Origin: Hypsibius dujardini
Lineage: Eukaryota; Tardigrada; Eutardigrada; Parachela; Hypsibiidae
Direction of reading: 5' to 3'
DNA: 27,189 bases
Assembly (NCBI GenBank): GCA_001579985.1
Contig: LRSR01009659.1
Coordinates: forward strand, 1-27,189
In this document: piece after piece, positions 1 to 8,963 of the stretch
Layout: every line of letters begins with the position of its first letter
How positions within the stretch are numbered: the stretch's first letter is position 1
The notes under the pieces: generated by a model
What the model was told of the DNA's origin: nothing
Seen by the model: the letters and a program-made list of their open reading frames with translations, nothing else
Database searches by the model: none
Program-made: the position numbers and the translations under genes

Positions 1-344
1 TATGTCCTACACGGCTTGCCACAACCCAAACAGCGACCCACAATGTAACCTCGGCACAGCTGTAGCAGAGGTCGAATTAAACGAAGTTGATAATAAACAA
101 CATTATTGATCAATAGTCGAAACTGACCGACTTCTGCAGCAGAAGGAGGGGTCAGCTCGAAATTTTATAAGTTTATGGAACATTTTCTCCCTTGAATTTG
201 CCAAATGGAACACTTGTTAATACCCCGAACTCAGTTGATGACATTTTCTTTAAGAATTAAATTGAAAAAAGAGCTTTTGATGCAGCAACAGCCTTTTGGT
301 TCTTTTTTGTACTTACAAATAGCTTCCGTTATGTCCGTTTTTAG
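1..344. other. Flank or intron upstream of first visible lectin A exon
   Basis: In lectin B the equivalent d-type exon is preceded, across a 69-bp intron, by a c-type CTLD exon. No c-type exon is visible here, and the sequence does not resemble the lectin B intron at 18773-18841 beyond the acceptor. A short open frame (positions 2-109) has no recognisable domain. Either a longer intron leads to exons beyond the window edge or the duplication breakpoint lies here. The acceptor AG is at 343-344. Confidence 0.5.
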
Positions 345-899
345 TTGAATGCTCCCAGGTGGTTGAAACTAACAACCTGAGATGCCCCATCGGTTTTGAT
401 GATCCCTGCAACGAATACTGCTACAGAATCAGTCATTCTTCATCCGGTTCGCCCGGTGGGCCTCCTGTCAGTCTTGAGGCTGCAAAGACGACGTGCTCTA
501 ACCTGGGTGGCAGCATCGTGGCCATCCGCAATGAAGACGATCAGAACTGCATTGCAAAGTACATCGAGAGCGCTAACAGCAACCTTTGGCTGGGTTTGTA
601 TGAAGCCACAGGAAATACCAACGGGAATTTAAGGTGGCAGTGGTTGGACGGTTCTATTGCCACTTATTATCACTGGAATGAAGGTACAGTGTATGGATCG
701 CAACCTTAATATACGTTGTAATGGTATACAATACTGACATGAATGTGGCCATTTGTAGGCGAGCCAAATGACATGCATATCCCCGGACCAGCCCGCGAGG
801 AATGCACAGAAATAATGTCCAACGGTTTTTGGAACAACGTCCCGTGCACCGGCAATCGTGGATATATTTGCGAAAAATTAAAGATACCAGCGGGAAATG
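345..899 (+). other. Lectin A CTLD 1 (d-type), two exons
   Basis: The exons at 345-683 and 759-899 join in phase 1 inside the domain, at the Gly before EPN. Visible are four Cys before the core (ECS, RCP, PCNEYC), NLWLGLYE, WQWLDGS, the Ca2+-site motif EPN, FWNNVPC (a WND variant) and GYICEK. EPN is the motif of mannose-type CTLDs, so Ca2+-dependent sugar binding is a reasonable inference, although Asp of WND is Asn. Confidence 0.85.
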
Positions 900-3800
900 G
901 TAAGCAACCCACCAATGCTTACAAGGGATCGATTACCAGTGTTCGTCTCAAATCACAACCAAACCTTTTTCCTCAAAACTCGTTCCAGTAAAGTTTTAAA
1001 AAACGGACAAGACCTGATGAAACTCAAAAAATTGAGAAGTTACAAAATTACCGGAAGATTCCCGTTCCAGCAATGAATGCCATTATCTAAAATAGTTTTT
1101 TTAATTGTTCTTTAAAAAGTGTCTTTAAAAGTTATTTTTTTTAAATACTTTTTACAACGATGCATAACTTCTTTTATTTATTCACTGTTTCTAACTGATT
1201 ATCAACAAAGTTGTGTTTGAAGTGTGGAGCGGAACTATAGGCAAATGTTAGAAATCAGTGATTATTGCTGAACTTTATTCTTCTAGTTATGTTCTAACTT
1301 CGTAAGTGTTTCCAACTTGAAACAAGGTCTTGTACCCCGACAAACAATATTTTCAAATATCCTGGCAAAGGGAATATTATTTTTTTGGTTCTCAAGACAA
1401 AGTATAGAAGGGACTGACTCTTGGTAATTGATCCCTTGTTAAAATCACAAAGTTAGATTCGTTTATCTCCTTTCAACGGTTTTGTTTCGTTGCAACCAGA
1501 CACATGCGGGTTAAGTGATTCGGGTACCTGGGTATACCACAACGAGACGGACAGCTGCTACTTCATTTCCAACAACGTGGCTAACTGGACCGAGGCAGAC
1601 ACGTTTTGTTTGTCGATGGACTCACATTTAGCCACGATTGAAGCGCAAGATCAAGAATTTCTCACAGTAACGCTTTCTGCCTTAACCCCACTCGACACCT
1701 TGTCATGGATTGGCCTGCGATTGGTCAACCCCACAACGTTGACGCATAGCTGGATCGACGGAAATCTAGCCAGTCTTCACCGCGCCTGGGACGTCAATGA
1801 GCCCAATCCAATGGGAGTGCAGGCTTGCGTAGTAATGGTCAGTGGGTCAGGCAAATGGAGGGACGACTACTGCCAACGAGCACCGGGATATCGCTTCATT
1901 TGTCGAAAAGCAAAGGCTCCAATTATTCCCGTTATCATTGAACCACCAGCTGTAGTCGAGACATGGGGATGTCCTGTTGAGTGTCAAAACTGCACACGAT
2001 TCCGTAAGGGGTCATAAATTTCAAAATTAAAATACATGCAAAACAAAAAACTATTACACAAACGAGCAGCAAAAATACATGCTTTTGTTTTAGAAAATAC
2101 ATTTAACAAATATTTTCCAAAGATTAACTGACATAAATAGAAGTAAATACTACTGAATTTTCATTTTTCCGGTGGCATGAAATTTTTTAAGATTTCAGGA
2201 TCAAAATATCCAGTAAAAAACTGAAACAAAAAACCAAACAAAATTCAAAACGGAAATGTGTGCATTATTCTTTTACAAACCCGAAAAATTCTTCAAATAA
2301 TATTGAAACGAATTAAATAAGAACAGTTCTATGTTGAGAGTGAATATTTTAAATAAAAAAATGTCCATCCGTTGATTTCCAGGTGATTCGTGTTACTACA
2401 TTTCCCCGTCACCGAAGGCTGATGCCATGACTTGGGACGAGGCTCGCAACGCTTGCCGTGCTATCTATCAGCACCCAACAGACATGTCAAAGAGTTCCGA
2501 ATTGGTCTCTATCCACGATCAACTTGAGCAAGACTTCATTTTCTCGCAGATGGGCGTTGATACGTACAGTCGCTGGATCGGTCTGCATGAGGACTGGGAT
2601 AGACAGACATTGTTCTGGACCGATCAAACACCCGTCGATTTCTTGCATTGGGCTATAAACGAACCAAGACCAACCTTCGTGAAAGTAAATTCTATAGACA
2701 CGTTATCTCAAACCAATCAACGATTACAATGTTCGTAACAATATTTTCATGCTTTAGTCTGAATGCGTTCATATCTTCGGAGAAAAAATGTACGGAGACG
2801 GTCGATGGAACGATCTCAATTGTGACGCACGAGCCGGATATGTCTGCAAAATGAAAAAAGGTTTGCTTTGCAAAATAGCTTTTCCCATTTTCAATTTGAA
2901 CGTTTCTGTCTTTTAATAGATTCCGAATATCCAGCACCAGTTCAACACCCTGACACCAGATGTCACCCACACTTTCAATTTCTAAATGGAGCATGTTTCG
3001 CCGTCTTCCAAATGCCCGAACAGACCGATCCCGATGAAGCTTGTGACAGCATGCAAAGGGGCTCCAGGCTTGCAACCATTACATCCATTTATGAAAATGT
3101 CTTTATTCGTCTCCTATTGGCAAAAATAAAAGACGACGTTCCAGTGTCTCAAGTTCGCGCACTTTTGGGCGGACAACTCTCACATAACGGTCGTTTGTCA
3201 TGGAAAAGTGGCTGCTATCCCAGCTTCAACAACATTGCCAACTTCTTTTCCGATCAAGACCAGACCGACCGCTGTGTCTCAATGCAGTATGATGGCAAAT
3301 GGGTTGTTCATCCCTGCTGGGACACGAGCAGTCAATATGTTGTTTGTGAGCAACGAAAAGGTAAGCGACATTGCTTTGCATGCGGCAGGATTCGGCAGTC
3401 TGACATTTATTGCTGGTTTAGAGGAATGTTCGAAATTGATCACAACGAACGATGGTACATGTCCATCGGGCTTTGAGGACGAATGCCACGACTACTGCTA
3501 CCACATCACACATTCTTCCTCGTCCGGTCAAGGCAAAGGCGAAGAGGCCATGTTTGAAGTTGCCAAAACAAAATGCTCTGAAATGGGTGGTAGCCTCGTC
3601 TCCATCAGGAGTGAAGAGGATCAGAAGTGCATCGCAAAGTACGTGGAAAGTATGGAGGGTACCCTTTGGTTGGGATTGTACGAGACAACGGGCAATACCA
3701 ATGGGACCGTCAATTGGAAATGGTTGGATGATGACTTTGTTGACGAAGGAAACTATCGGAACTGGGGGAAAGGTGAGAAAGAGTTAGATGACTTTATTGG

Positions 3801-4455
3801 GGGAAGGGAGTTAGTCAAATCTTTAGCTTGCCTTTTTTCAGGTGAACCGAACCAACTTTATTTTACCGGTCCAAACCGTGAAGCTTGCACCGAAATGACA
3901 TTCGATGGTTTCTGGAACAATGTTCCATGTTCTTTGACCAAACGCGGCTACGTATGCGAGAAGCGAAAGATACCTCGATTATTTGAAGCAACTACCATAA
4001 TGACCCCAACAGTAGTGAGTGTCCCAGTAGTTCCTACAACTGCTGCTACCATTGCTGCTGCCTCTCAATTTCCAATTTCTACTCCATCGACGGGGTCACA
4101 GACATCGCTGGCTGCTTCAACAGATCTTCCATTACTTAGTCACAGTCCACAAAAAGGCACTTCAAGCCCGACAGATCAACCGATGACGTTTGTCCCCGAT
4201 ACTACTCCCAAGAATGGCAGTTATCACCAAGAAATCGTCCCTCATACTCCTTACTTGGACAGAGTCAGTCCCGGCACTCTAATTGGGCTGACAGTGACGG
4301 TTTTACTGTTGATTCCCGCTCTGACTGTCGGTGCGTTTATCTATTGGAAACGCAAGGGGGTACCCTTATCTGCTCGAAGTGGGAGAGCTGTTTCGTATCA
4401 ACACAGAACCGCGGAAGACCAACTGCCCGTAATTGTTGATGATACTTACACCTAA
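345..4455 (+). CDS. Lectin A: multi-CTLD type I membrane protein, 5' end off window
   Basis: Predicted cell-surface C-type lectin receptor. I assemble exons 345-683, 759-899, 1500-2003, 2383-2684, 2758-2860, 2920-3360, 3422-3772 and 3842-4455, all with GT-AG junctions and compatible phases; with one base from the previous exon this gives 931 codons plus TAA. The order is CTLD d, a, b, c, d, then a Ser/Thr/Pro stalk, one transmembrane helix (about 4276-4347) followed by WKRK, and a 30-40 residue tail ending DDTYT. The CTLD hallmarks WIGL/WLGL, EPN, W-x-D/N and paired Cys are clear. Exon lengths equal those of lectin B exon by exon (141, 504, 302, 103, 441, 351), except the first (339 against 345) and the last. 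No start codon or signal peptide is visible; the first exon begins in phase 1, so upstream exons must exist unless this is a truncated duplicate. An uninterrupted frame across 3773-3841 is intron read-through. Confidence 0.85.
922..1438. mobile_element. MITE-like insertion in lectin A intron (Harbinger-like)
   Basis: The 517-bp insert has terminal inverted repeats CAAGGGATCGATTACCA (left) and, read inward from the right, CAAGGGATCAATTACCA, one mismatch in 17. It is flanked by TTA on both sides (919-921 and 1439-1441), a 3-bp duplication of the TWA type used by PIF/Harbinger elements. The interior is AT-rich and shows no coding frame. The host intron (900-1499) is 600 bp; removing 520 bp leaves 80 bp, close to the 77-bp orthologous intron of lectin B. 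Superfamily assignment rests only on the TTA duplication. Confidence 0.7.
1500..1918 (+). other. Lectin A CTLD 2 (a-type)
   Basis: The domain lies in a single 504-bp exon (1500-2003) that also carries a Pro-rich linker and the first Cys of the next domain. Visible are WTEADTFC, SHLATIE, SWIGLRL, HSWIDG, NEPNPMGVQAC and KWRDDYC followed by FICRK. EPN plus an acidic W-R-D-D stretch predict a working mannose-type Ca2+ site. Confidence 0.87.
1963..2860 (+). other. Lectin A CTLD 3 (b-type)
   Basis: Three exons contribute: the end of 1500-2003 (WGCPVECQNC), 2383-2684 (DSCYYISP, MTWDEARNAC, RWIGLHED, FWTDQTPVDF, NEPRP) and 2758-2860 (SECVHIFGEKM, GRWNDLNC, GYVCKMKK). WND is intact, but EPN is changed to EPR, so sugar specificity is uncertain. 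The intron at 2004-2382 is longer than its lectin B counterpart (379 against 207 bp) through an extra AT-rich stretch. Confidence 0.83.
2920..3360 (+). other. Lectin A CTLD 4 (c-type, non-canonical)
   Basis: One symmetrical 1-1 phase exon of 441 bp. It has the CTLD cysteines (RCHPHF, ACFAVF, EACDSM, RCVSMQY, HPCW, VVCEQR), and VRALLGG replaces the usual WIGL. There is no EPN and WND is replaced by KWVVHPC, so Ca2+-dependent sugar binding is not expected; a structural or protein-binding role is an inference. By eye only about 5 of 441 bases differ from lectin B 21257-21697. Confidence 0.83.
3422..3972 (+). other. Lectin A CTLD 5 (d-type, EPN)
   Basis: Exon 3422-3772 and the start of 3842-4455. 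Motifs are EECSKLI, EDECHDYCYH, LWLGLYET, WKWLDDDF, YRNWGKGEPN, GFWNNVPC and GYVCEKRK. EPN is retained here, while the almost identical lectin B domain has EPS. The intervening 69-bp intron (3773-3841) is a multiple of three with no in-frame stop. Confidence 0.85.
3973..4455 (+). other. Lectin A stalk, transmembrane helix and cytoplasmic tail
   Basis: About 100 residues rich in Ser, Thr and Pro form a probably O-glycosylated stalk. They are followed by a ~24-residue hydrophobic helix (TLIGLTVTVLLLIPALTVGAF; about 4276-4347) with basic residues WKRK on the inner side, the charge pattern of a type I protein. The tail has Tyr in SYQH and DTYT; I see no clear YxxΦ or dileucine endocytosis motif. 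No AATAAA lies within 300 bp after the stop. Confidence 0.83.
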
Positions 4456-4760
4456 ACAATTGTGCTGTAACTTGTTCGTGTGTTTTCTTTGACTTCCAGT
4501 TTCTGCATGTTGTACAGTTTCTAGCGTGTTCGTATATATACAAATAATCAACGAATTGCACATAAACCTATTCACAACTACTGTAAGCCAGGTCAAACGC
4601 CATTTCGGGGTTGGTCACCCGCGAAAATGATTACCTCGACCTGAGCAGACTTTTGAAAGCAAAGGAGAATACTTTCGAAAATACTTGACAAAATTATATT
4701 CTTACCTGACCACTTTGGAGCTAAAGCTCGCAGTTCACAAATCAGTTTGCCAATGATATA
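4456..4760. other. Intergenic region, 3' of lectin A
   Basis: This should contain the lectin A 3' UTR. There is no canonical AATAAA and no supported gene. It ends in the TA target duplication (4759-4760) of the adjacent mariner element. Confidence 0.6.
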
Positions 4761-5886
4761 CAGGGTGATTCACTACCACATGGACACACTCGAGAAATTG
4801 CCAAAATTTCATTTCTTGATCAATCGCTTAGCTTTCTTCGGAACAGCATGGCCCTTGGCCTTATGCACAGCCCAGATACGATCCGGCCAAGACAATAACG
4901 ACTTTTGCAACATTTCTAAAGGAATTTTTGTCCACTCCTCTCCCGCGCACTTGATCATGCCGGCTTCCGTTCGATACTTCCGCCGTCTCAGTCGATTTTT
5001 AAAATAGCCGTTCGCGAAGAAATCCATCGGCGCTAGGTCAGGAGAGTTCGCCAACCAGTCCTCTTTCTGAATAAATTTATAGCCGTGATCGGTGAGCCAT
5101 TTGTTGACCGGTGCGGCCACATGCGCGGGGGCACTGTCCATGTGCAAGACCACCTTGTCCGCCTCCTTTCCATAGAGCGCAGGGACGTCCACCGTCATCA
5201 TTGGCTTTAGTATTTGCTCAATAAAAAGCGCAGCGTTAACCTTAACTTTGGAATCCACCACGTAAAGTGGAGTTTGTCCACGCCAGCTATATCCCATGGC
5301 AGTCATTCGCTGCTTGGGCCATGATGGCTTTCCAACTTTCACGAGCGCTGGTTTCTTCCTGTTTTCTGGCTTATTCGGACAATAGAATCCATCGCGAAAC
5401 GCATTTCGACCATCCATTGGAAGCAATGTCTCGTCCATGGACACAACGTACTTTAATTTCTCGCCGTTAATGAGGGAGTGGAAGTGTTTAGCCCGTTTTC
5501 CGCGCTGTTTAATGGCGGCCTCGGTGAGGTAATGAACGACGTCTTTTTTGATGCACGTCGTATTTGGTCGATCGATTGATTTGCAGCGCCTTCAGGATAA
5601 TTTGTGAGTACGTTGGAAACGTGGGATTTCGACACGATGATCTTTTGACGAAGAAGCTGCTTCGCGATATCTCGGCAAGACATTTTAAGGGCCCCGAGAG
5701 CCAAAATTCTCCCATTTACGGAGGCAGGCACTGGCGGAGTCATGGCAAAACTATTTCTGAAAGTTTTAGCATTTTCCTAATCAAAATTAAATTTGCTTTC
5801 CAATGGCTGTTACAGAAAAACGAGCAGTTGCGCCACAATTAAGCTATTGCGATTATTAAGTGTCCACGTGGTAGTGAATCACCATG
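4761..5886 (-). mobile_element. Tc1/mariner-like element, DD37D type, near-complete
   Basis: A 1,126-bp element bounded by ~27-bp terminal inverted repeats with core GGTGATTCACTACCAC, two mismatches between ends (4761-4787 and 5860-5886). A TA duplication sits on both sides (4759-4760, 5887-5888). It contains one transposase frame on the minus strand. Size, ends, TA target and the transposase signature all fit Tc1/mariner; the DD37D spacing matches the maT-like branch of that superfamily. Confidence 0.93.
4809..5743 (-). pseudogene. Mariner-like DD37D transposase, one frameshift
   Basis: Cut-and-paste transposase. The N-terminal part (5743 downward) holds a helix-turn-helix-like segment with MSCRDIAKQL and SKSHVSNVL. 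The catalytic part shows VSMDETLL (first Asp), HMDSAPAH (second Asp) and SPDLAPMDFF (third Asp), with 37 residues between the second and third Asp. The two parts are in different frames; the C-terminal frame can be followed upstream through VHYLTEAAIK to an A6 run on the coding strand (T6 at 5544-5549), where a single-base indel would reconcile them. The rejoined length would be about 311 residues, normal for the family. It may be a real disabling mutation or a homopolymer error in the assembly. Confidence 0.88.
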
Positions 5887-6063
5887 TACACCATACATAT
5901 CCAAATTTATCATAATTCAACTATTCCTAAAATCCGTTTCTACCACTAATAAATATCTGAAGTTTTTGTTCCCTGTGATAAGAACCTTTGTTCTAGTATT
6001 AGCACTCTGTTCTGGTGTCGGTTATGAGTTGTGTGTAGCTCCGTCAAGATACTTTCGCTCTGT

Positions 6064-6502
6064 CATTAGGGTTTGTGCGCAAACGCTTTCGGGCTGTAGT
6101 CCGACCCTATACTGGGTAAAGTGATACGGAATCGAAACTTTAAAGGACGAAGTGCAGAATTTAAAAAGAAACGCGAAGGAGGTGTGACTCAAGTATGTCG
6201 GTGGGGATTGGCCGACGTGCGCCCGACAACACACCGGCTGCGTTCCTGTGTCGCGTATAAGGCGGATCACTCCGCCGTTTTCCGAAAAACGCGCATCACG
6301 TTTTAACCTGCAAAGTTCGACCCTGTTGCCGGCGTGTAGTCAGGCGTGCGTCGACCAATCGCCGCCGACACATTTTGAACCACACCTTCCTCGCGTTTCT
6401 TTTTAAATTTTACACTTCGTCCTTCGATGTTTTGATTTCGTCTCCCATTAGCCAGTATAGGGTTCGACTGCAGCTCGAATCTGTTTGCGCAAACATCCTA
6501 TT
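6064..6502. repeat. Long imperfect inverted repeat (palindrome)
   Basis: Left arm about 6064-6248 and right arm about 6316-6502 are inverted copies, with roughly 75-80% identity by eye. Shared blocks include CGACCCTATACTGG / CGAACCCTATACTGG, AAGGACGAAGTG and TTTAAAAAGAAACGCGA. The ~67-bp centre contains a perfect small hairpin (GGCGGA-tcac-TCCGCC). The arms give related short open frames (GRSxxFKKKRE) facing each other, so the structure could be two inverted copies of one fragment or a foldback element. I could not find a clear target duplication. Confidence 0.75.
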
Positions 6503-7695
6503 GTGTGCGGCGACGGCGCGGAGAGTGCGATTGTGCACAGCCAATGTTTTTCAGTAGTCACAGAATAAAATATCCTTTCTGTCTCGCTTCTCTCTCGTTT
6601 CGTAGGCTCAGTCAAGTTGATTGAGTCCGGCATCGTGTGTGTGTTCTTGAGAAACCTCACAATGTCGCCGTTCCTAACCTTCCCAAAGAATTCTAGATAT
6701 CGTCAAGCGCTGTAGTAGGAATATTATCGCAGTGACATGTAGCTGTAGCTAGCTAATACTTATTATACTCATATTTTTATTCAAAATGGTCGAGGATAAT
6801 GACAAGAGCAATCAGCTCGAATCTTGACTGCAGCAATGGAGGACGTAGGATTCCCCTAATTGAATGAGGTTTTCCGAAAGCCCAAATTAAAAAGTATAAT
6901 CATGGTTATGGCAGTACGACACGGTTGCCGGTCCACTGCATTGGAAATCATTGACGCGAGCCGAAAGCTGCCATTTTATTTATCTAGTCATGTGCTTAAC
7001 TGGTTTTGCTAAAGTTTGTGAAGATCCAGATGAAGCAGAACGCATCAGAGATCGGGACACTTTGATTCAATGCGGCGCTTATTGAAATAGCCGTTTTGTA
7101 AACGAAATGAAGATGTGAGAGAACATTTTCATGAATAATTAGAAATGATGTGCACCGTAGACCCTAAGATGGTAGACAGTCTAAAGGTCCACTAGTACAG
7201 TGAACGCTTCCTCAGCCACACTTTTCTTGTATCCGTTACAATACCGGTTCTCCAAGTATATTACCGGTATATTACAACCGGTTCTCCCGGTGGATAGAAA
7301 GATGTCAGTTCTATTGACATGCAAATCAGACAGACAGACAGTCAGACAAAGATAACCTATCCTCCCGGCCTTAGGGAAAAGCTAAGCGCCGTTTAAGTAC
7401 AGCACAATCACTGGTACACAGGTCCCAATGTACGGTACCGGCGCGGGCGGAATGCGAGTCCTAGGGCATAAACTATCCCCTGAGGCCGAAAGGATACAGT
7501 ACTGACGGACTGACAAACATGCAGGCAGGCAGGCAGGCAATCATAAATGCAAGGTAATAATGAAGGGCATTCAGTAACCTGTCAAGATTATGTTATCGCT
7601 TCTGTATTCGGTATTAAAGGTCACCGACGACCTCAACTGAGTATGAGTATCCAGGTTCATACTTTCAGATCCGTCAATGAAACATGTAGCTTACA
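6503..7695. other. Intergenic region with short simple repeats
   Basis: No supported gene. It contains short microsatellites: a CAGA run at 7327-7341 and GCAG units at 7521-7539. A duplicated ACCGGTTCTCC motif occurs near 7243 and 7277. The rest shows nothing I can assign. Confidence 0.5.
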
Positions 7696-8963
7696 TAGGT
7701 TAAACCACTTGATGATACTCAGTGACTCATGTTCACACCTGTACAGAACGCCTTATCCGATTTCTAAATCTCATAAACCCAGCACGTGCTCCGCTCAATT
7801 TCGCATGTGTGATGTTTCTTGTTGCATTTGGATGCAAAGATAAGTCGCAAATTAAATTTGGGTGTGAGGGAGTCTATTTTGACATTGGTCAGCTTGAAAT
7901 ATTCATCCAAAAAAATTGTAGAAGCACTGAAGGTCAGGAATATCGTTGTTTTCCAGAAAGCAGTATTTAATTTCCTCAAGAAAAATATCATCAAGGAGGC
8001 CAGAAGTGATACTGCACCGTCGTCGGTGAAACCCCGTGGCTCCCCGAAACTCCAAACTCCTGCTCTGGTGGCTGCCATTGAAAAGGACCTCTCAAAACCG
8101 AATCTTCTGCGTTATTCTTGAAGTACGTTGTGTCGGCTACAACTATTGTTCGCATGATTAACCAGAATTCGGAGGGGAAGACGCGGAAAAACTGCTGTAT
8201 TCATGCGCTATTGAAGAAGCAGGCTAAACGACGGCTGGATCGAGGCCCGAGGTTCCTGTGCTATGTCAACGGCCGTAAGTGGAAGAATGTTATCATCATT
8301 GATGAGGCCTGGATGTATCTCACTGACATTAACGGAATCCGGAAGATTTACTACAATTTCCGGGGAGAACGGGCCAACTTCTGGAAGGAACCTTACCCCA
8401 AGGGCGTCATGTTTGTGGCCGACGTTTGCTACCGTGCAAAAAAGCGCGATCTGCTTTGTCAAGCCCGGAGCAAAAATCAACAGTCAGTACTACATCCAAC
8501 ATGTTTCGAAGCCACTTTTCAACCGAAAGTTACATTCGGAAACTTTTTCCGGGAGAGCTTATCGAGAAGGTCGTCTTCCACCATGACAGTGCTCCAGCGC
8601 ATTCTTCCGGAATCATCCAAGAATGGCTTCGAAATTCCGGAATCAAGTTCATTTCGAAAGAGCACTGGATGGGCAATAGCCCTGACCTGGCCCCCATGAA
8701 TTTTTGTGTGAATAGACTGTTTAAGTGGGAATTGCTTGACCACGCTGCCACTACTGTAGCAGGTTTGAAACGGGTGATGCGAAAGGCGTGGTTGAATTCA
8801 GACCGAAGTAAAATTGATAACGCTTTTCGATCTTGGCCGAATTGTGTTAAACTTATGATAGGGAGACAGGGGCTTCAAATCGAACATGTTTTGCAAAATT
8901 CGAAGTGAAATTGTGCACGCGAGAAATAATTAAAAACTGAGTACCATCAAATGGTTTAACCTC
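7696..8963 (+). mobile_element. Tc1/mariner-like element, decayed
   Basis: A 1,268-bp element with ~28-bp inverted ends. Left (7696-7724) and right (8936-8963, read inward) share GGTTAAACCACTTGATG / GGTTAAACCATTTGATG and TACTCAGT. TA follows the right end (8964-8965); the left flank reads CA, probably a mutated TA. The interior carries a broken transposase related to that at 4809-5743, but the ends are unrelated, so this is a different family. Confidence 0.85.
7819..8908 (+). pseudogene. Decayed mariner-like transposase, DD37N
   Basis: Fragments lie in three frames: 7819-8117 (helix-turn-helix-like N-terminus), about 8118-8425 (IIIDEAW, the first Asp, then KGVMFVADV), about 8440-8510 (SQYYIQHV), then from about 8515 to 8908 (HHDSAPAH, SPDLAPMNF). 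At least three frameshifts separate them. The spacing between the second Asp and the SPDLAPM-N position is 37 residues, as in the neighbour element, but the third catalytic residue is Asn. Both defects predict an inactive enzyme. Confidence 0.87.

Noticed and set aside
2692-3075. Minus-strand open frame, and its twin at 20990-21412
   Set aside because: Antisense shadow of the b/c exons, present in both paralogues only because the tract is near-identical.
3208-4455. Single 415-codon open frame as one exon
   Set aside because: It reads out of frame through the c-type exon and then through two introns (3361-3421, 3773-3841); splice sites and lectin B alignment give the exon structure used here.
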